Positions 17,218-26,038 of a DNA stretch of 64,000 nt are shown here, piece after piece. The DNA is from Roseimaritima ulvae (GTDB taxonomy: Bacteria > Planctomycetota > Planctomycetia > Pirellulales > Pirellulaceae). Below the pieces are notes generated by a model. That model made no database searches, was not told the origin of the DNA, and was given only the letters and a program-made list of their open reading frames with translations. Within the stretch, counting starts at the first letter, position 1. Every line of letters begins with the position of its first letter. The DNA lies in NCBI RefSeq assembly GCF_008065135.1, contig NZ_CP042914.1, positions 372,001 through 436,000 on the forward strand. The letters are read 5' to 3'. A program made the translations under genes and the position numbers.

Positions 17218-17283
17218 GTAGCTACGCTCGCCAGAGCGTGGGGGCTGCGATTGCGGTGTCCACCGTCTGGCGACGGTAGCTAC
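17218..17283. repeat. Inverted pair of REP-like GTAG repeats (B type)
   Basis: Copies at 17218-17241 (+) and 17260-17283 (-). The end of the reverse copy supplies the TAG stop codon of sdhC (17280-17282). The pair lies between sdhC and sdhA and could stabilise or attenuate the transcript. Confidence 0.85.
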
Positions 17284-18155
17284 GGGGTTTTGGGTTCTTC
17301 GGGGTCTTCAGGTTTTTCAAGTTCTTCCGCAGCGTCGTCCGGGTCGGCCGGTGCCTCCACCGTGGGATCGGGCTGAGTGCGTTTTTCAACCGACAGCGGC
17401 ACCGCTCCGGCTTCGACAGCCGCCGGGTACATGCGGTTTTCGATGGTTTCGGCTTTGACCGGATCGGTCACGATCGCGCCCCACCAAGCGGCGACGCCAA
17501 CAAAGGCCAGGAGCACTCCGAACACGGTGCAGATCTTGGTGGCTCGCTCCTGAGCGGCCGCGGAAATCCACAGTCCCCAGGTGATGCCGGCGGTCCATAG
17601 TCCGTTGGCCAAATGGTAAACACAGGCCAATACCCCGATCAGGTAAAAGATCCGCCAGGGCCAGCTGCCCATAGCCCGCGCCAGCGTCGAGGCGGCGTTG
17701 TAGGGTTTGAAGTTGGCCATTCCCAGCGGATGAGCCACTAAGTCCAGCCAGACGTGGAAGTGGAACCAGCCGTGCAGGTGGAACACGTGGACCAGCAGAA
17801 ACACCAGAGCGATCAAGCCAGTCCAGCGTTGCCAGGTGTAGCGGCGGTTGTTGATGTAAGGGTAGTTGCTGGTGTTGCTGCGACCATTCACCGCAATCCA
17901 GACACCCACAAATCCGTGGAATAGCAGCGGTAGAAAGATAAATCCCCACTCGATCAGCGGCAGGGCCATGCCGAAGGAATGGATTGCATAGACCGCCCGC
18001 TGAAAGGTTTCCACGCTGTTCAGCAGGCTGGCATTGGTGGCCAGGTGGACCACCATGTAAGCACCTAGCGGAATCAGTCCCGAAAGCGAATGGAGGCGGC
18101 GAATGGCGAATTCATGTCGCCAATAGAAGGTATCTTCACTCGATGGCTCGGCCAC
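17280..18155 (-). CDS. sdhC: Succinate dehydrogenase cytochrome b558 subunit
   Basis: About 291 aa from the GTG at 18155, chosen because it removes a 27-residue lead that does not resemble the family; a TTG at 18236 is the longer option. Five hydrophobic helices with His residues for haem ligands: RRLHSLSGLIPLGAYMVVHLA, the YAIHSFGMALPLIEWGFIFLPLLFHGFVGVWIAV segment, LIALVFLLVHVFHLHGWFHFHVW, FYLIGVLACVYHLANGLW and CTVFGVLLAFVGVAAWW. It anchors the complex and passes electrons to quinone, probably menaquinone. A Pro/Glu/Asp-rich tail of about 60 residues follows the last helix and is not part of the usual b558 subunit. Confidence 0.93.
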   Translation of the reverse strand: MAEPSSEDTFYWRHEFAIRRLHSLSGLIPLGAYMVVHLATNASLLNSVETFQRAVYAIHSFGMALPLIEWGFIFLPLLFHGFVGVWIAVNGRSNTSNYPYINNRRYTWQRWTGLIALVFLLVHVFHLHGWFHFHVWLDLVAHPLGMANFKPYNAASTLARAMGSWPWRIFYLIGVLACVYHLANGLWTAGITWGLWISAAAQERATKICTVFGVLLAFVGVAAWWGAIVTDPVKAETIENRMYPAAVEAGAVPLSVEKRTQPDPTVEAPADPDDAAEELEKPEDPEEPKTP

Positions 18156-18451
18156 GCGACAGCAACCAATAGAAGGGGCAATGTGGGACCAAAACAGGCA
18201 GGCGAGCCACGTTTTTCGACTCGTCTGTGTTGTCAATTACCGTAAATCGTAGGGCCTCGATAACACTTCGCAAGCCGCGGTCAGACGTAATTTTGTCAAA
18301 CCATGCCAACTATGAGCTATCTTAGTTGGGACGGCATCGAAGTTGCTTTACCTTTTAATGCCGGTCAGCACACTGCCATTGCGACAGTCTGGCAGGATGG
18401 AATCGGCGTGGGAAGCATTCAAACCCTCTGGATGCGGATCGTTTTTCTTGG

Positions 18452-18841
18452 GTGACGCCCGTGACACCTCATTTACTGATTACCGACGATGACGACGCCC
18501 TCCGCCAATCCCTTGGCGAAGCGATGCAGCGGCACGGATTTCAGGTCATGTTGGCAGCCGACGGCCAAGAAGCTCTGGAGTTGGTCCAGGCCACGGAAAT
18601 TCATTTGGCCCTGGTTGATGTCCACATGCCGCGGATCTCGGGCCTGCAGCTGATCGAGCGGTTGCGAGGTTCCGACGTCCAGGTGCCCTGCATTTTGATG
18701 TCCGCGGCGTTAGACGAGACGATTCGTCACGAAGCGGAATTGATGCACGTGTTTCGCGTCATCGACAAACCCTTTCGCTTGGCCGAAATCTCGCAGACCG
18801 TCCGCCAAGGCCTGGCCGAACACTACGGCTGGGCCGGCTAA
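18452..18841 (+). CDS. Single-domain response regulator
   Basis: 129 aa from the GTG at 18452 (a second GTG lies at 18461). Only a receiver domain is present: acidic cluster LITDDDDA, phospho-acceptor Asp in LVDVHMPRISG (about residue 56), and switch Lys in VIDKPFR. No output domain. No kinase is adjacent, so the partner is unknown. It is divergent from sdhC; the 215 bp between them holds the likely promoters (a weak TTGTCA-19-TATCTT match at 18293-18323). Confidence 0.9.
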   Translation: MTPVTPHLLITDDDDALRQSLGEAMQRHGFQVMLAADGQEALELVQATEIHLALVDVHMPRISGLQLIERLRGSDVQVPCILMSAALDETIRHEAELMHVFRVIDKPFRLAEISQTVRQGLAEHYGWAG

Positions 18842-19048
18842 GTAGCATGGGGCCCTGGCCCGTGTCGAACGCTCGCCCGTAGCTACGCTCGCCAGAGCGT
18901 GGTGCCGCAGTCTGGCCTGGGCAGCGCTCGTCGATGCGCCTGGGGCGGCTGAAGCCTGGACTCCAGCGCTCTGGCTGGCGTCCCACCGCGAACGCGACGG
19001 TAGCTACGGCGTGGGCTGGCGGCCCACCGCGAACGCGACGGTAGCTAC
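18842..19048. repeat. Cluster of four REP-like GTAG repeats
   Basis: 18842-18864 (+, C type), 18879-18902 (+, B type), 18983-19007 (-) and 19024-19048 (-), the last two with an altered loop (stems CTACCGTCGCG/CGCGGTGG-like). They fill the gap before sucB. Confidence 0.8.
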
Positions 19049-19173
19049 GATGCGGCAGTTGCGGGCTCAAAAACTATTGTCGGGGCGATTCCCAGCGCCC
19101 CGCGTAAAACGTTATCTTCAAGGGCACGACGTACCGTCTTGTTAGCTCCGTTTTCCCCCTCAGCCGTCAGAGC

Positions 19174-20469
19174 GTGTCCAACGTGTTAGATGTTACTGTC
19201 CCCACCGTAGGCGAATCGATCAGCGAAGTTCAGATCGGACAATGGCTCAAGCAAGAGGGCGAGTGGGTCGAAAAAGACGAAGATCTGGTGGAGATCGAAA
19301 CGGAAAAAGCGTCCGTCCAGATCCCCGCGCCGGCGGCCGGCTACTTGCGCAGCATCCGTAAACAGGAAGAGGAATTCGCCACCGTGGGCGAAGTCATCGC
19401 GGCGATCGAACCGGCCGATGCGCCGGCCGACGGGGGCTCGAATGAACCCGCCTCGGCCCCTCCCGCGGCCAACTCACCCGCCGACGGCTCGGCGAGCGAA
19501 GACGCTCCGCAGGCCGGCGACGCGCGCGTCATGCCCGCCGCACAGCGGATGCTGGACGACCTGGGGCTGCAAGCCGATCAGATCACCGCCACGGGGCCCG
19601 GCGGCCGGTTGCTGAAAGAAGACGTGGTAGCTCACGTGCAACGCGGTTCGGGTTCGCCGCCCGCCGCCCCCACTCCGCCTCCCGCACCGGCCGCCCCCGC
19701 ACCGGCCGCTCCTGCACCGGCTCGCCAGCCGGCCGTGGGCACCTCGCTGGTCACCTCCGGCAGCGGACATCGCGGCGAAGAGGTCAAGCCGCTGTCGATG
19801 ATTCGGCGGACGATCGCCAACCGGCTGGTGCAAGCCCAGCAGACCGCGGCCCTGCTGACCACGTTCAACGAAATCAATATGCAGCCGGTCATGGAGCTGC
19901 GGAAAAAGTACCGAGACGCCTTCGCCGACAAGCACGGCGTCAAATTGGGCTTTATGTCCTTCTTTGCCAAGGCGGCCGTCGAAGCGCTGCGACGGTTCCC
20001 AGCCGTGAATTCGGAAGTCCGCGGCAACAACATTGTCTACCGCCAGTACTACGACATTGGCATCGCAATCGGTGGCGGCAAAGGCTTGGTCGTGCCCGTC
20101 TTGCGAAACGTCGAAGACATGAGCTTTGCCGTGATCGAACGCAGCATCGCCGAGTTCGCTGAATTGGCCGGTGCCAATCAGCTGCAGCCCAACGATCTGG
20201 AAGGTGGGACGTTTACGATCAGCAACGGCGGGATCTACGGTTCACTGTTGTCGACGCCCATCGTCAATCCGCCGCAAAGCGGAATCCTGGGGCTGCACAG
20301 CATTCAAGAACGCCCGGTGGCCGAACGCGGCCAAGTGGTGATCCGTCCGATGATGTACATCGCCTTGACCTACGACCACCGCGTGGTCGATGGACGCGAA
20401 GCGGTGACGTTCCTGAAGACGATCAAAGACGTGTTGGAAGACCCCGCACGGCTGTTCTTGGAAGTCTAA
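19174..20469 (+). CDS. sucB: Dihydrolipoamide succinyltransferase-like E2 component
   Basis: 431 aa from a GTG. The lipoyl domain (residues 5-78) has the lipoylated Lys in [10 protein letters not shown] (Lys45). An Ala/Pro-rich linker follows, then a peripheral-subunit-binding domain ([14 protein letters not shown], about 125-160), a second Ala/Pro linker, and the catalytic acyltransferase domain (about 205-431) with the active-site [12 protein letters not shown] near the C-terminus. The [12 protein letters not shown] start and catalytic domain fit 2-oxoglutarate dehydrogenase E2 rather than pyruvate E2. No E1 or E3 gene is in the window. The stop is followed directly by the tandem array. Confidence 0.9.
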   Translation: MSNVLDVTVPTVGESISEVQIGQWLKQEGEWVEKDEDLVEIETEKASVQIPAPAAGYLRSIRKQEEEFATVGEVIAAIEPADAPADGGSNEPASAPPAANSPADGSASEDAPQAGDARVMPAAQRMLDDLGLQADQITATGPGGRLLKEDVVAHVQRGSGSPPAAPTPPPAPAAPAPAAPAPARQPAVGTSLVTSGSGHRGEEVKPLSMIRRTIANRLVQAQQTAALLTTFNEINMQPVMELRKKYRDAFADKHGVKLGFMSFFAKAAVEALRRFPAVNSEVRGNNIVYRQYYDIGIAIGGGKGLVVPVLRNVEDMSFAVIERSIAEFAELAGANQLQPNDLEGGTFTISNGGIYGSLLSTPIVNPPQSGILGLHSIQERPVAERGQVVIRPMMYIALTYDHRVVDGREAVTFLKTIKDVLEDPARLFLEV

Positions 20470-20548
20470 CCAGCAAGCCATAGGCGGTTGCAATCGTTTG
20501 GCCCGCAGCCGCAGGCGCGGGCTGCCAAATGGGCTCCTCCGGCGCAAT

Positions 20549-21434
20549 CGTTTAACCCGTAGCCGCAGGCGCCGGCGCGGGCTGCCACAGAGGTTTGTTT
20601 ACCATCCGATGCACCGTACCTATTGGCTTCGATCACGATGGCCCGGCGGACAACGCCTGCGCCTGCGGAGCCTGTCACGTTGCATGGTGATACCGGAACT
20701 TTGTGAGGCTCCTGCGGCTACGGGTTAAACGAGATAGCCGCAGGCGCCGGCGCGGGCTGCCGCGGAGGTTTGTTTACCATCCGATGCACCGTACCTATTG
20801 GCTTCGATCACGACGGCCCGGCGGACAACGCCTGCGCCTGCGGAGCCTGTCATGTTGCATGGTGAACCCCGGAACTTTGTGAGGCTCCTGCGGCTACGGG
20901 TTAAACGAGATAGCCGCAGGCGCCGGCGCGGGCTGCCGCGGAGGTTTGTTTACCATCCGATGCACCGTACCTATTGGCTTCGATCACGACGGCCCGGCGG
21001 ACAACGCCTGCGCCTGCGGAGCCTGTCATGTTGCATGGTGATCCCGGAACTTTGTGAGGCTCCTGCGGCTACGGGTTAAACGAGATAGCCGCAGGCGCAG
21101 GCGCGGGCTGCCGCGGAGGTTTGTTTACCATCCGATGCACCGTACCTATTGGCTTCGATCACGACGGCCCGGCGGACAACGCCTGCGCCTGCGGAGCCTG
21201 TCATGTTGCATGGTGAACCCCGGAACTTTGTGAGGCTCCTGCGGCTACGGGTTAAACGAGATAGCCGCAGGCGCCGGCGCGGGCTGCCGCGGAGGTTTGT
21301 TTACCATCCGATGCACCGTACCTATTGGCTTCGATCACGACGGCCCGGCGGACAACGCCTGCGCCTGCGGAGCCTGTCATGTTGAACGGTGATCCCCGGA
21401 ACTTTGTGAGGCTCCTGCGGCTACGGGTTAAACG
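20549..21434. repeat. Five tandem copies of a 175-176 bp unit between 21 bp inverted ends
   Basis: The core word GGTTTGTTTACCATCC recurs at 20592, 20767, 20943, 21118 and 21294, that is with spacings of 175, 176, 175 and 176 bp. Copies differ by a few substitutions and a 1 bp indel in the GTGATACCGG region. The array begins with CGTTTAACCCGTAGCCGCAGG (20549-20569) and every unit ends with its exact reverse complement; the last copy is at 21414-21434. A degenerate partial unit precedes it (20490-20548). No plausible coding sequence: the short frames that repeat here have no start signal or family resemblance. Confidence 0.9.
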
Positions 21435-21441
21435 ATTCCGG

Positions 21442-22146
21442 CTACAGGCTAACCGCTTTGACTGCCGCGATGATTCGTTTGCACCACTGTTCTTGACTCG
21501 CGGCACTCAGCTTGGCGAATCGATTGTTGACTTCCAACTCGATACCGACGTACCGTTCCCTTGCGAACTTCGCTCGCAGCGCGGTCGTCAAACCGTCGGC
21601 GATGCCCTCATACGGCTGATTGGCTAGCGTGCGAAACCCTTGTGCACGCAACTGTTCCACCAAACGCTCACCGAAGACGCATTCTGGAGATCGGGTGGGG
21701 TCGAATAACACCCCCAGATCGAAGCGACGAATTTGGCCACGATACCGAGGTGTGAAAGTGTGGATCGAAAGGTGGAGCAGCAGTCGCTCGCTGCTCTGTG
21801 CAGCAACCAGCGAGCTGACTCGTTCGCGGTAGGGATAGTAATAGGTCTGCAAAATCTTGTGCCGGATTGCCAGCTCCCGGTTACGAATGAACTTCGAGAA
21901 CAATTCCAGCGAATCGACGCTTCGATTCAGGTCCACCACCAGGCGGGATACCGTGCTGAATTCCAACGGCGCCGCGAAAGCTTGCGCGATCCATTGCGCG
22001 ATCAGGAGCGAACCGGGGTCGTAGCCGCGGTGACTGTTCAGGTGACGCGCCGCGTCGACGGTGGCGAACCCGTCACGCAGGTCGTCCGGGACATCGTTGC
22101 CACCGTGCTCGCAGGTAATCAACACGCCGACCGGGTGCGCACTCAC
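21442..22146 (-). CDS. N-formylglutamate amidohydrolase family protein
   Basis: About 234 aa from the GTG at 22146, which overlaps the stop of the upstream gene (GTGA); a longer frame to 22347 is less likely. Family motifs: CEHGGNDVP (about residue 12), DLNRSVDS (about 75) and LSIHTFTPRYRG (about 125), with the expected metal and catalytic residues. The family hydrolyses N-formyl or related amides of glutamate to release the amino acid. In this operon it may trim or recycle a product of the two ligases upstream (inference). Confidence 0.88.
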   Translation of the reverse strand: MSAHPVGVLITCEHGGNDVPDDLRDGFATVDAARHLNSHRGYDPGSLLIAQWIAQAFAAPLEFSTVSRLVVDLNRSVDSLELFSKFIRNRELAIRHKILQTYYYPYRERVSSLVAAQSSERLLLHLSIHTFTPRYRGQIRRFDLGVLFDPTRSPECVFGERLVEQLRAQGFRTLANQPYEGIADGLTTALRAKFARERYVGIELEVNNRFAKLSAASQEQWCKRIIAAVKAVSL

Positions 22147-23381
22147 GGCTGGAAAGGTTTCCACTCGGTTAGGCACTCGCTGAGCTGCCGATACACCGCG
22201 GCGAGCTGCTCGCGAGAAAAATTTTTGCCCGTTGCTCGTTGGATCCGTGTCGCCAGCGTGCCCTCGCGGAGAATGACTTGCAAGGTGGGATACAACCCGT
22301 CCAAGACCGCGTTGTCGTGGCGTAACTTGGGCAGCAACGTCGACCAAAGCTGCGAAGCGGTCATCGGAGTTTGCCGAATTCCGAATTGGCCAAGGAGTTT
22401 GGCATCGTCAATGATGGCGTGCTCGGCATGTTGAGTGGTCTTGTCCAACAGCCGTCGCAGGGCAGGCGTCGATACGCTTTGTTGCGTTTCCAGATCGGTC
22501 CAGCGACCCATGCATAACGCTCGCGTCACGGCGGCCGCAGCGGCGCAGATCGCTATGTCGGCGCCCGGGTATTCCTGCACATCCATTACCCGCAACTCAA
22601 TCGAGCCGCGATCGAACCGCGCGATGGCACCTCGGGCGTTGCAGAACTCGACTTGCAGCACATGGTCTGGGTCATGCGGACGAATGTCCCTCGCGATTGT
22701 GTCGAGAATTTCGCGTTGGTAGGTTTGCTGATCAAAAATAGCTTCCGGGATGACGTCACCGATCAGCGATGGCACCGCCTGGCAATGGCCCGCGTACAGG
22801 TGCATGCGAGTGTCTAGGAAGCCACTGGCGGCTCCGTCGATGATCGGCGAACTGGCCGCCAACGCGGGCAGCAGCGGAAGCACCAATCGCGTCGCGGCAT
22901 GCAACCGCGCAAATTCTTCATCGCCGGCAAACGGCAAGTTCAAGTGCACGCTCTGCACGTTACTCCAGCTATGCGTGCGGCAATCAAAGATGCGATCGTA
23001 GGCTTGGTAGATTTCGCTGCATTCGTGAGGCCACAGCTCAGCTTCGCGAGCCGGCTGCATCCAGGGGTGAGCCGCGGTGGGAAGCAGGCACAGATGCAAG
23101 GGATCCAGTGTTGATTGAAGATCCGCGATCGCGGTACGAAACCGCTGGGGCAACAGCCGCAGATCGTTTGCCGGGGCCGTGGTTTTGATTTCGATAACAT
23201 GCCGGGCGAGTTCATTGGACCAAGTGACGGGCCCACATTCCACGTCCGAGGTGAGCTGTCCGGCGAGTGACGTCAAGACTTTGTCGGCCAGCGGCCGCAC
23301 GTCGAGTGAATCGCGGTCAACCAGCATGTATTCCAGTTCAACACCGAAGACGGAGAAGAGAGGGTGCGGAGGTTGGGGCAT
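22143..23381 (-). CDS. GCS2-type glutamate-cysteine ligase family protein (carboxylate-amine ligase)
   Basis: 412 aa. N-terminal GVELEYMLVD is the Glu/Mg-binding strand of the GCS2 family. Other family features are the NELARHVIEIKT segment, HLNLPF and the conserved SIELRVMDVQEYPGADIAI. These enzymes join a carboxylate to an amine with ATP through an acyl-phosphate. The known relatives make gamma-glutamylcysteine or its analogues, but the substrate here is unknown. Its stop overlaps the start of the amidohydrolase by 4 bp. A 7 bp minisatellite fills the 149 bp gap to the upstream ATP-grasp gene. Confidence 0.88.
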   Translation of the reverse strand: MPQPPHPLFSVFGVELEYMLVDRDSLDVRPLADKVLTSLAGQLTSDVECGPVTWSNELARHVIEIKTTAPANDLRLLPQRFRTAIADLQSTLDPLHLCLLPTAAHPWMQPAREAELWPHECSEIYQAYDRIFDCRTHSWSNVQSVHLNLPFAGDEEFARLHAATRLVLPLLPALAASSPIIDGAASGFLDTRMHLYAGHCQAVPSLIGDVIPEAIFDQQTYQREILDTIARDIRPHDPDHVLQVEFCNARGAIARFDRGSIELRVMDVQEYPGADIAICAAAAAVTRALCMGRWTDLETQQSVSTPALRRLLDKTTQHAEHAIIDDAKLLGQFGIRQTPMTASQLWSTLLPKLRHDNAVLDGLYPTLQVILREGTLATRIQRATGKNFSREQLAAVYRQLSECLTEWKPFQP

Positions 23382-23390
23382 GGGCCGGAA

Positions 23391-23514
23391 TTTGAGATTT
23401 GAGATTTGAGATTTGAGATTTGAGATTTGAGATTTGAGATTTGAGATTTGGGATTTGGGATTTGGGATTTGGGATTTGGGATTTGAGATTTGAGATTTGG
23501 AATTTCAGATTTGA
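23391..23514. repeat. 7 bp minisatellite (TTTGAGA / TTTGGGA units)
   Basis: About 17 head-to-tail 7 bp units, mostly TTTGAGA, with an inner block of TTTGGGA and two degenerate end units. It lies in the 149 bp gap between the ATP-grasp and GCS2 genes of one operon, so it is likely transcribed. It ends 10 bp before the GCS2 start on the minus strand and could change the leader length by slippage. Confidence 0.9.
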
Positions 23515-23530
23515 AAAATACTCCACTCCC

Positions 23531-25003
23531 CTACTCCCTCTGGAACGACTTACTGGTTTCGATGCGGCGGATGAAGGATTCCATGATCCGCCGGTACAGT
23601 TCTTCTCGCAGCACGGCGTCTTCGACGCCGGAGTCGAGGTTGGGGTTGTCGTTGACTTCGATGATGTAGAACCGTCCGTCGGATTCTTTGACGTCGACGC
23701 CATACAGTCCATCGCCGATCAGGTTGGCGGCTTTTAAGGCCATCGCGACGGCTTTCCGTGGCGCGGTTTCCACCGGAAAGGTTTCGCACTTGCCAAACTT
23801 GGGTTTGTTGCCGTCGTCGGAATGTTTGGCGATTTGCCAGTGCCCGCGGGCCATGTGGTACTTGCAGGCGAACAGCGGACGCTGGTCGAGGATCCCGATC
23901 CGCCAGTCAAAATCGGTGCGCATGTATTCCTGGGCGATGACCAATTCCGAATCGTCGAACAGCTCGAACAAGCGTTGCAGCATTTCGTCCGCAGTGTTGG
24001 CTTTGACAACGCCTTGCGAAAACGCGCTGTCGGGTTTTTTTAGAACACAGGGGTAGGTCATGTGTTCGGCGATGGTTTCGGCGTTGTGGCGATGCACGAC
24101 GGTGGTTTGCGGTGTGGGAACCTTGGCCCGGTTCATCAATTCAGCCAGATAGACTTTGTTGGTGCAGCGGAGGATCGAGACGGGGTCGTCGATGACGACC
24201 ATCCCGGCAGCTTTGGCGCGGCGAGCCAGAGTGTAGGTGTGATGATTGACGGCGGTGGTTTCTCGCACAAATAGTGCATCAAATTCCAACAGCCGGCCGG
24301 CTTCCTGGTGCGTGATCAATTCCGCTTCGATGCCCACCGCCGCGGCGGCTTTGACCATCCGCCTTAGCGCCACATCATCCGACGGCGACAGTTCGGCTTC
24401 AGCGGGGTTGTGCAAGATCGCCATGTCGTACCGCATCGTAGCGCGTTTGGGCGGCGAGGCCGCACGGCTGGCGAAATGTTTCGCGGCCGCGGCGGCGACA
24501 AAATCGCGGTGAGCTGCGGGCACGTCGTTTAAAGCGATCGCCGTTACGTTTCGCAGTCGCCATTTGCTGCGACGCGAGAATTTGAAACGCAGCAGCGGTG
24601 ATTGAAACAAACCGTACAGCGCGGTGGCCAAGCGATCGTGCTTCTTGGCTAGATTGCGGCCGAAATAAACGCTCAGCACAAACTCATTCGAGGTCAACGA
24701 TTGAAACGATTTTTGGATCAGTTCGTCCAACGCCTGGGGGACTAACCCCACGGCCGTTTTATCTCTTAGATCTTGGATCGTCATCACATCCGGGATCGGG
24801 CGTTGGCCGCGGGCTTCAGCCAACAACGAGACGTAATACCCCATGCTTTGGTAGTCATAGGATCGACACAAGTTGTAAACACGCGTGCGGGGACGAATGT
24901 TCCAGTCAGGATTCGCTAAATACTCACTGGGGTCGATCGTTTGGACGCCCTCAAACCCACCCAGCCAGCCATCGCTGGATTCGGCAACGAGAACGATTTT
25001 CAT
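23531..25003 (-). CDS. RimK-like ATP-grasp ligase with N-terminal RLAN domain
   Basis: 490 aa. Residues 1-about 200 form an N-terminal region beginning MKIVLVAESSDGWLGGFEG with SYDYQSMGYYVSLLAEARG, typical of the RimK-like ATP-grasp N-terminal (RLAN) domain. Residues about 270-480 form the ATP-grasp fold: DDPVSILRCTNKVYLAELM, the nucleotide strand CVLKKPDSAFSQGVVK, the QEYMRTDFDWRIGIL segment, and the metal-binding FYIIEVNDNPNLD. The enzyme forms an amide or peptide bond from a carboxylate with ATP. Its start overlaps the C39 peptidase stop by 4 bp. Confidence 0.92.
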   Translation of the reverse strand: MKIVLVAESSDGWLGGFEGVQTIDPSEYLANPDWNIRPRTRVYNLCRSYDYQSMGYYVSLLAEARGQRPIPDVMTIQDLRDKTAVGLVPQALDELIQKSFQSLTSNEFVLSVYFGRNLAKKHDRLATALYGLFQSPLLRFKFSRRSKWRLRNVTAIALNDVPAAHRDFVAAAAAKHFASRAASPPKRATMRYDMAILHNPAEAELSPSDDVALRRMVKAAAAVGIEAELITHQEAGRLLEFDALFVRETTAVNHHTYTLARRAKAAGMVVIDDPVSILRCTNKVYLAELMNRAKVPTPQTTVVHRHNAETIAEHMTYPCVLKKPDSAFSQGVVKANTADEMLQRLFELFDDSELVIAQEYMRTDFDWRIGILDQRPLFACKYHMARGHWQIAKHSDDGNKPKFGKCETFPVETAPRKAVAMALKAANLIGDGLYGVDVKESDGRFYIIEVNDNPNLDSGVEDAVLREELYRRIMESFIRRIETSKSFQRE

Positions 25004-25791
25004 GACAGGCCAGTCCCGGCGAACGAGTCGCGTTGTTCAGGTGGAGGGGTTAAAGATAGAAGGTTGGCGTCGTAGGTCACAATTCCCAAATGGATCGAGG
25101 CAGCGACCTGCGACAGCGGCGCTGCGTATTTGTTGGTCGGCGCGATCGGGTTGGGGTGCAGCGGGTCGGCGATGAAGACGTGCCCACTGTGGCGATCGTA
25201 GCCGTGTAGGACGACAAAATGCCCCGCGGGATCTCCCGCCACATCGTCCCGCGTACTGCTCAGCCCTTGGTTGTCGACGGCATGGCTGCGCTCGCGACAT
25301 TCCTGATACAAATAGGTAGCGCTTAATCCGCACAGCAGCGGGATACCTTGGGTCAGCGATTGCACGATCAGTTGTTCGTCCAGGGGACGCATCTGCAGCT
25401 GCCCGCCGAGCGCCAGGAACCTCAGATAACATTCGGTGGAGACTTGCAAGCGATGCTGGTCGATATCGCTGCGGCCGCGCTTCTGTTGCAGCTGTTGCGT
25501 CAGTTTGTCCGCCAATACCGTGGCGTCGGACGCTCCCCGTGGGCCAAACCAAGTCGGGTCGAACAACTGTAAGTTGTAGGTATTGATGACCGCCTCGTAG
25601 CCACGGCCCAGCCCATGGCAGGCCAGCTGAACGGCCAACGTTCCGCCGCTGCCCAGTTGGCCGACTTCCACGATCAATTGCGACAGGTCAACCGGATCCT
25701 GCCAATATTGGTAAACCGCCGCCAAGCAGGTCGGGCCGCAACTGGAATCGGTTGGTTGGGACTGGATATCCAGTTCCAGGTCGTGCCTCAT
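25000..25791 (-). CDS. C39-like cysteine peptidase (papain fold)
   Basis: 263 aa from the ATG at 25791. The catalytic Cys is in TDSSCGPTCLAA (Cys18). The His is in GHFVVLHGYDR (about 192) and the Asp in FIADPLHPNP (about 209), the C39/papain-like order. The LHGYDRHSG motif is typical of standalone C39 proteins next to RimK-like ligases. There is no signal peptide, so it is probably cytoplasmic. It may hydrolyse, process or transfer the peptide made by the following genes. First gene of the four-gene operon, coupled to the ATP-grasp gene by ATGA. Confidence 0.85.
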   Translation of the reverse strand: MRHDLELDIQSQPTDSSCGPTCLAAVYQYWQDPVDLSQLIVEVGQLGSGGTLAVQLACHGLGRGYEAVINTYNLQLFDPTWFGPRGASDATVLADKLTQQLQQKRGRSDIDQHRLQVSTECYLRFLALGGQLQMRPLDEQLIVQSLTQGIPLLCGLSATYLYQECRERSHAVDNQGLSSTRDDVAGDPAGHFVVLHGYDRHSGHVFIADPLHPNPIAPTNKYAAPLSQVAASIHLGIVTYDANLLSLTPPPEQRDSFAGTGLS

Positions 25792-25863
25792 CGACGGGTT
25801 CGGTTCAATAAAGGGGCCCTAAAAGATGGTCGCCAAAGTGGAAGAACGAGAGACCCGCAAATT

Positions 25864-25953
25864 GTAGCCGAACTCGCCAGGGCTTGGACAATCCCCGTCC
25901 CGCAGAGATTGGACAATATGGCAAAACATCCAAAGTCTGGCGACTTCGGCTAC
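25864..25953. repeat. Inverted pair of REP-like GTAG repeats (A type)
   Basis: Copies at 25864-25887 (+) and 25930-25953 (-), upstream of the C39 gene start. Confidence 0.8.
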
Positions 25954-26038
25954 GACCATGACTTCGGCTACGGCTGGTCCCCGCACAGCAGGCGGGGGAC
26001 CAGCGTCGAAAGTCTTTCCGCTTGGGCTGCTCGCCGCT

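Noticed and set aside
20798-21627. Short plus-strand ORFs repeated in the tandem array (about 78-100 aa)
   Set aside because: They share the same frame because two units of 175 and 176 bp sum to 351, a multiple of three. They have no ribosome-binding site and no family resemblance.
23391-23514. CRISPR-like array
   Set aside because: Units are only 7 bp, have no spacers, and the period is too short for CRISPR.
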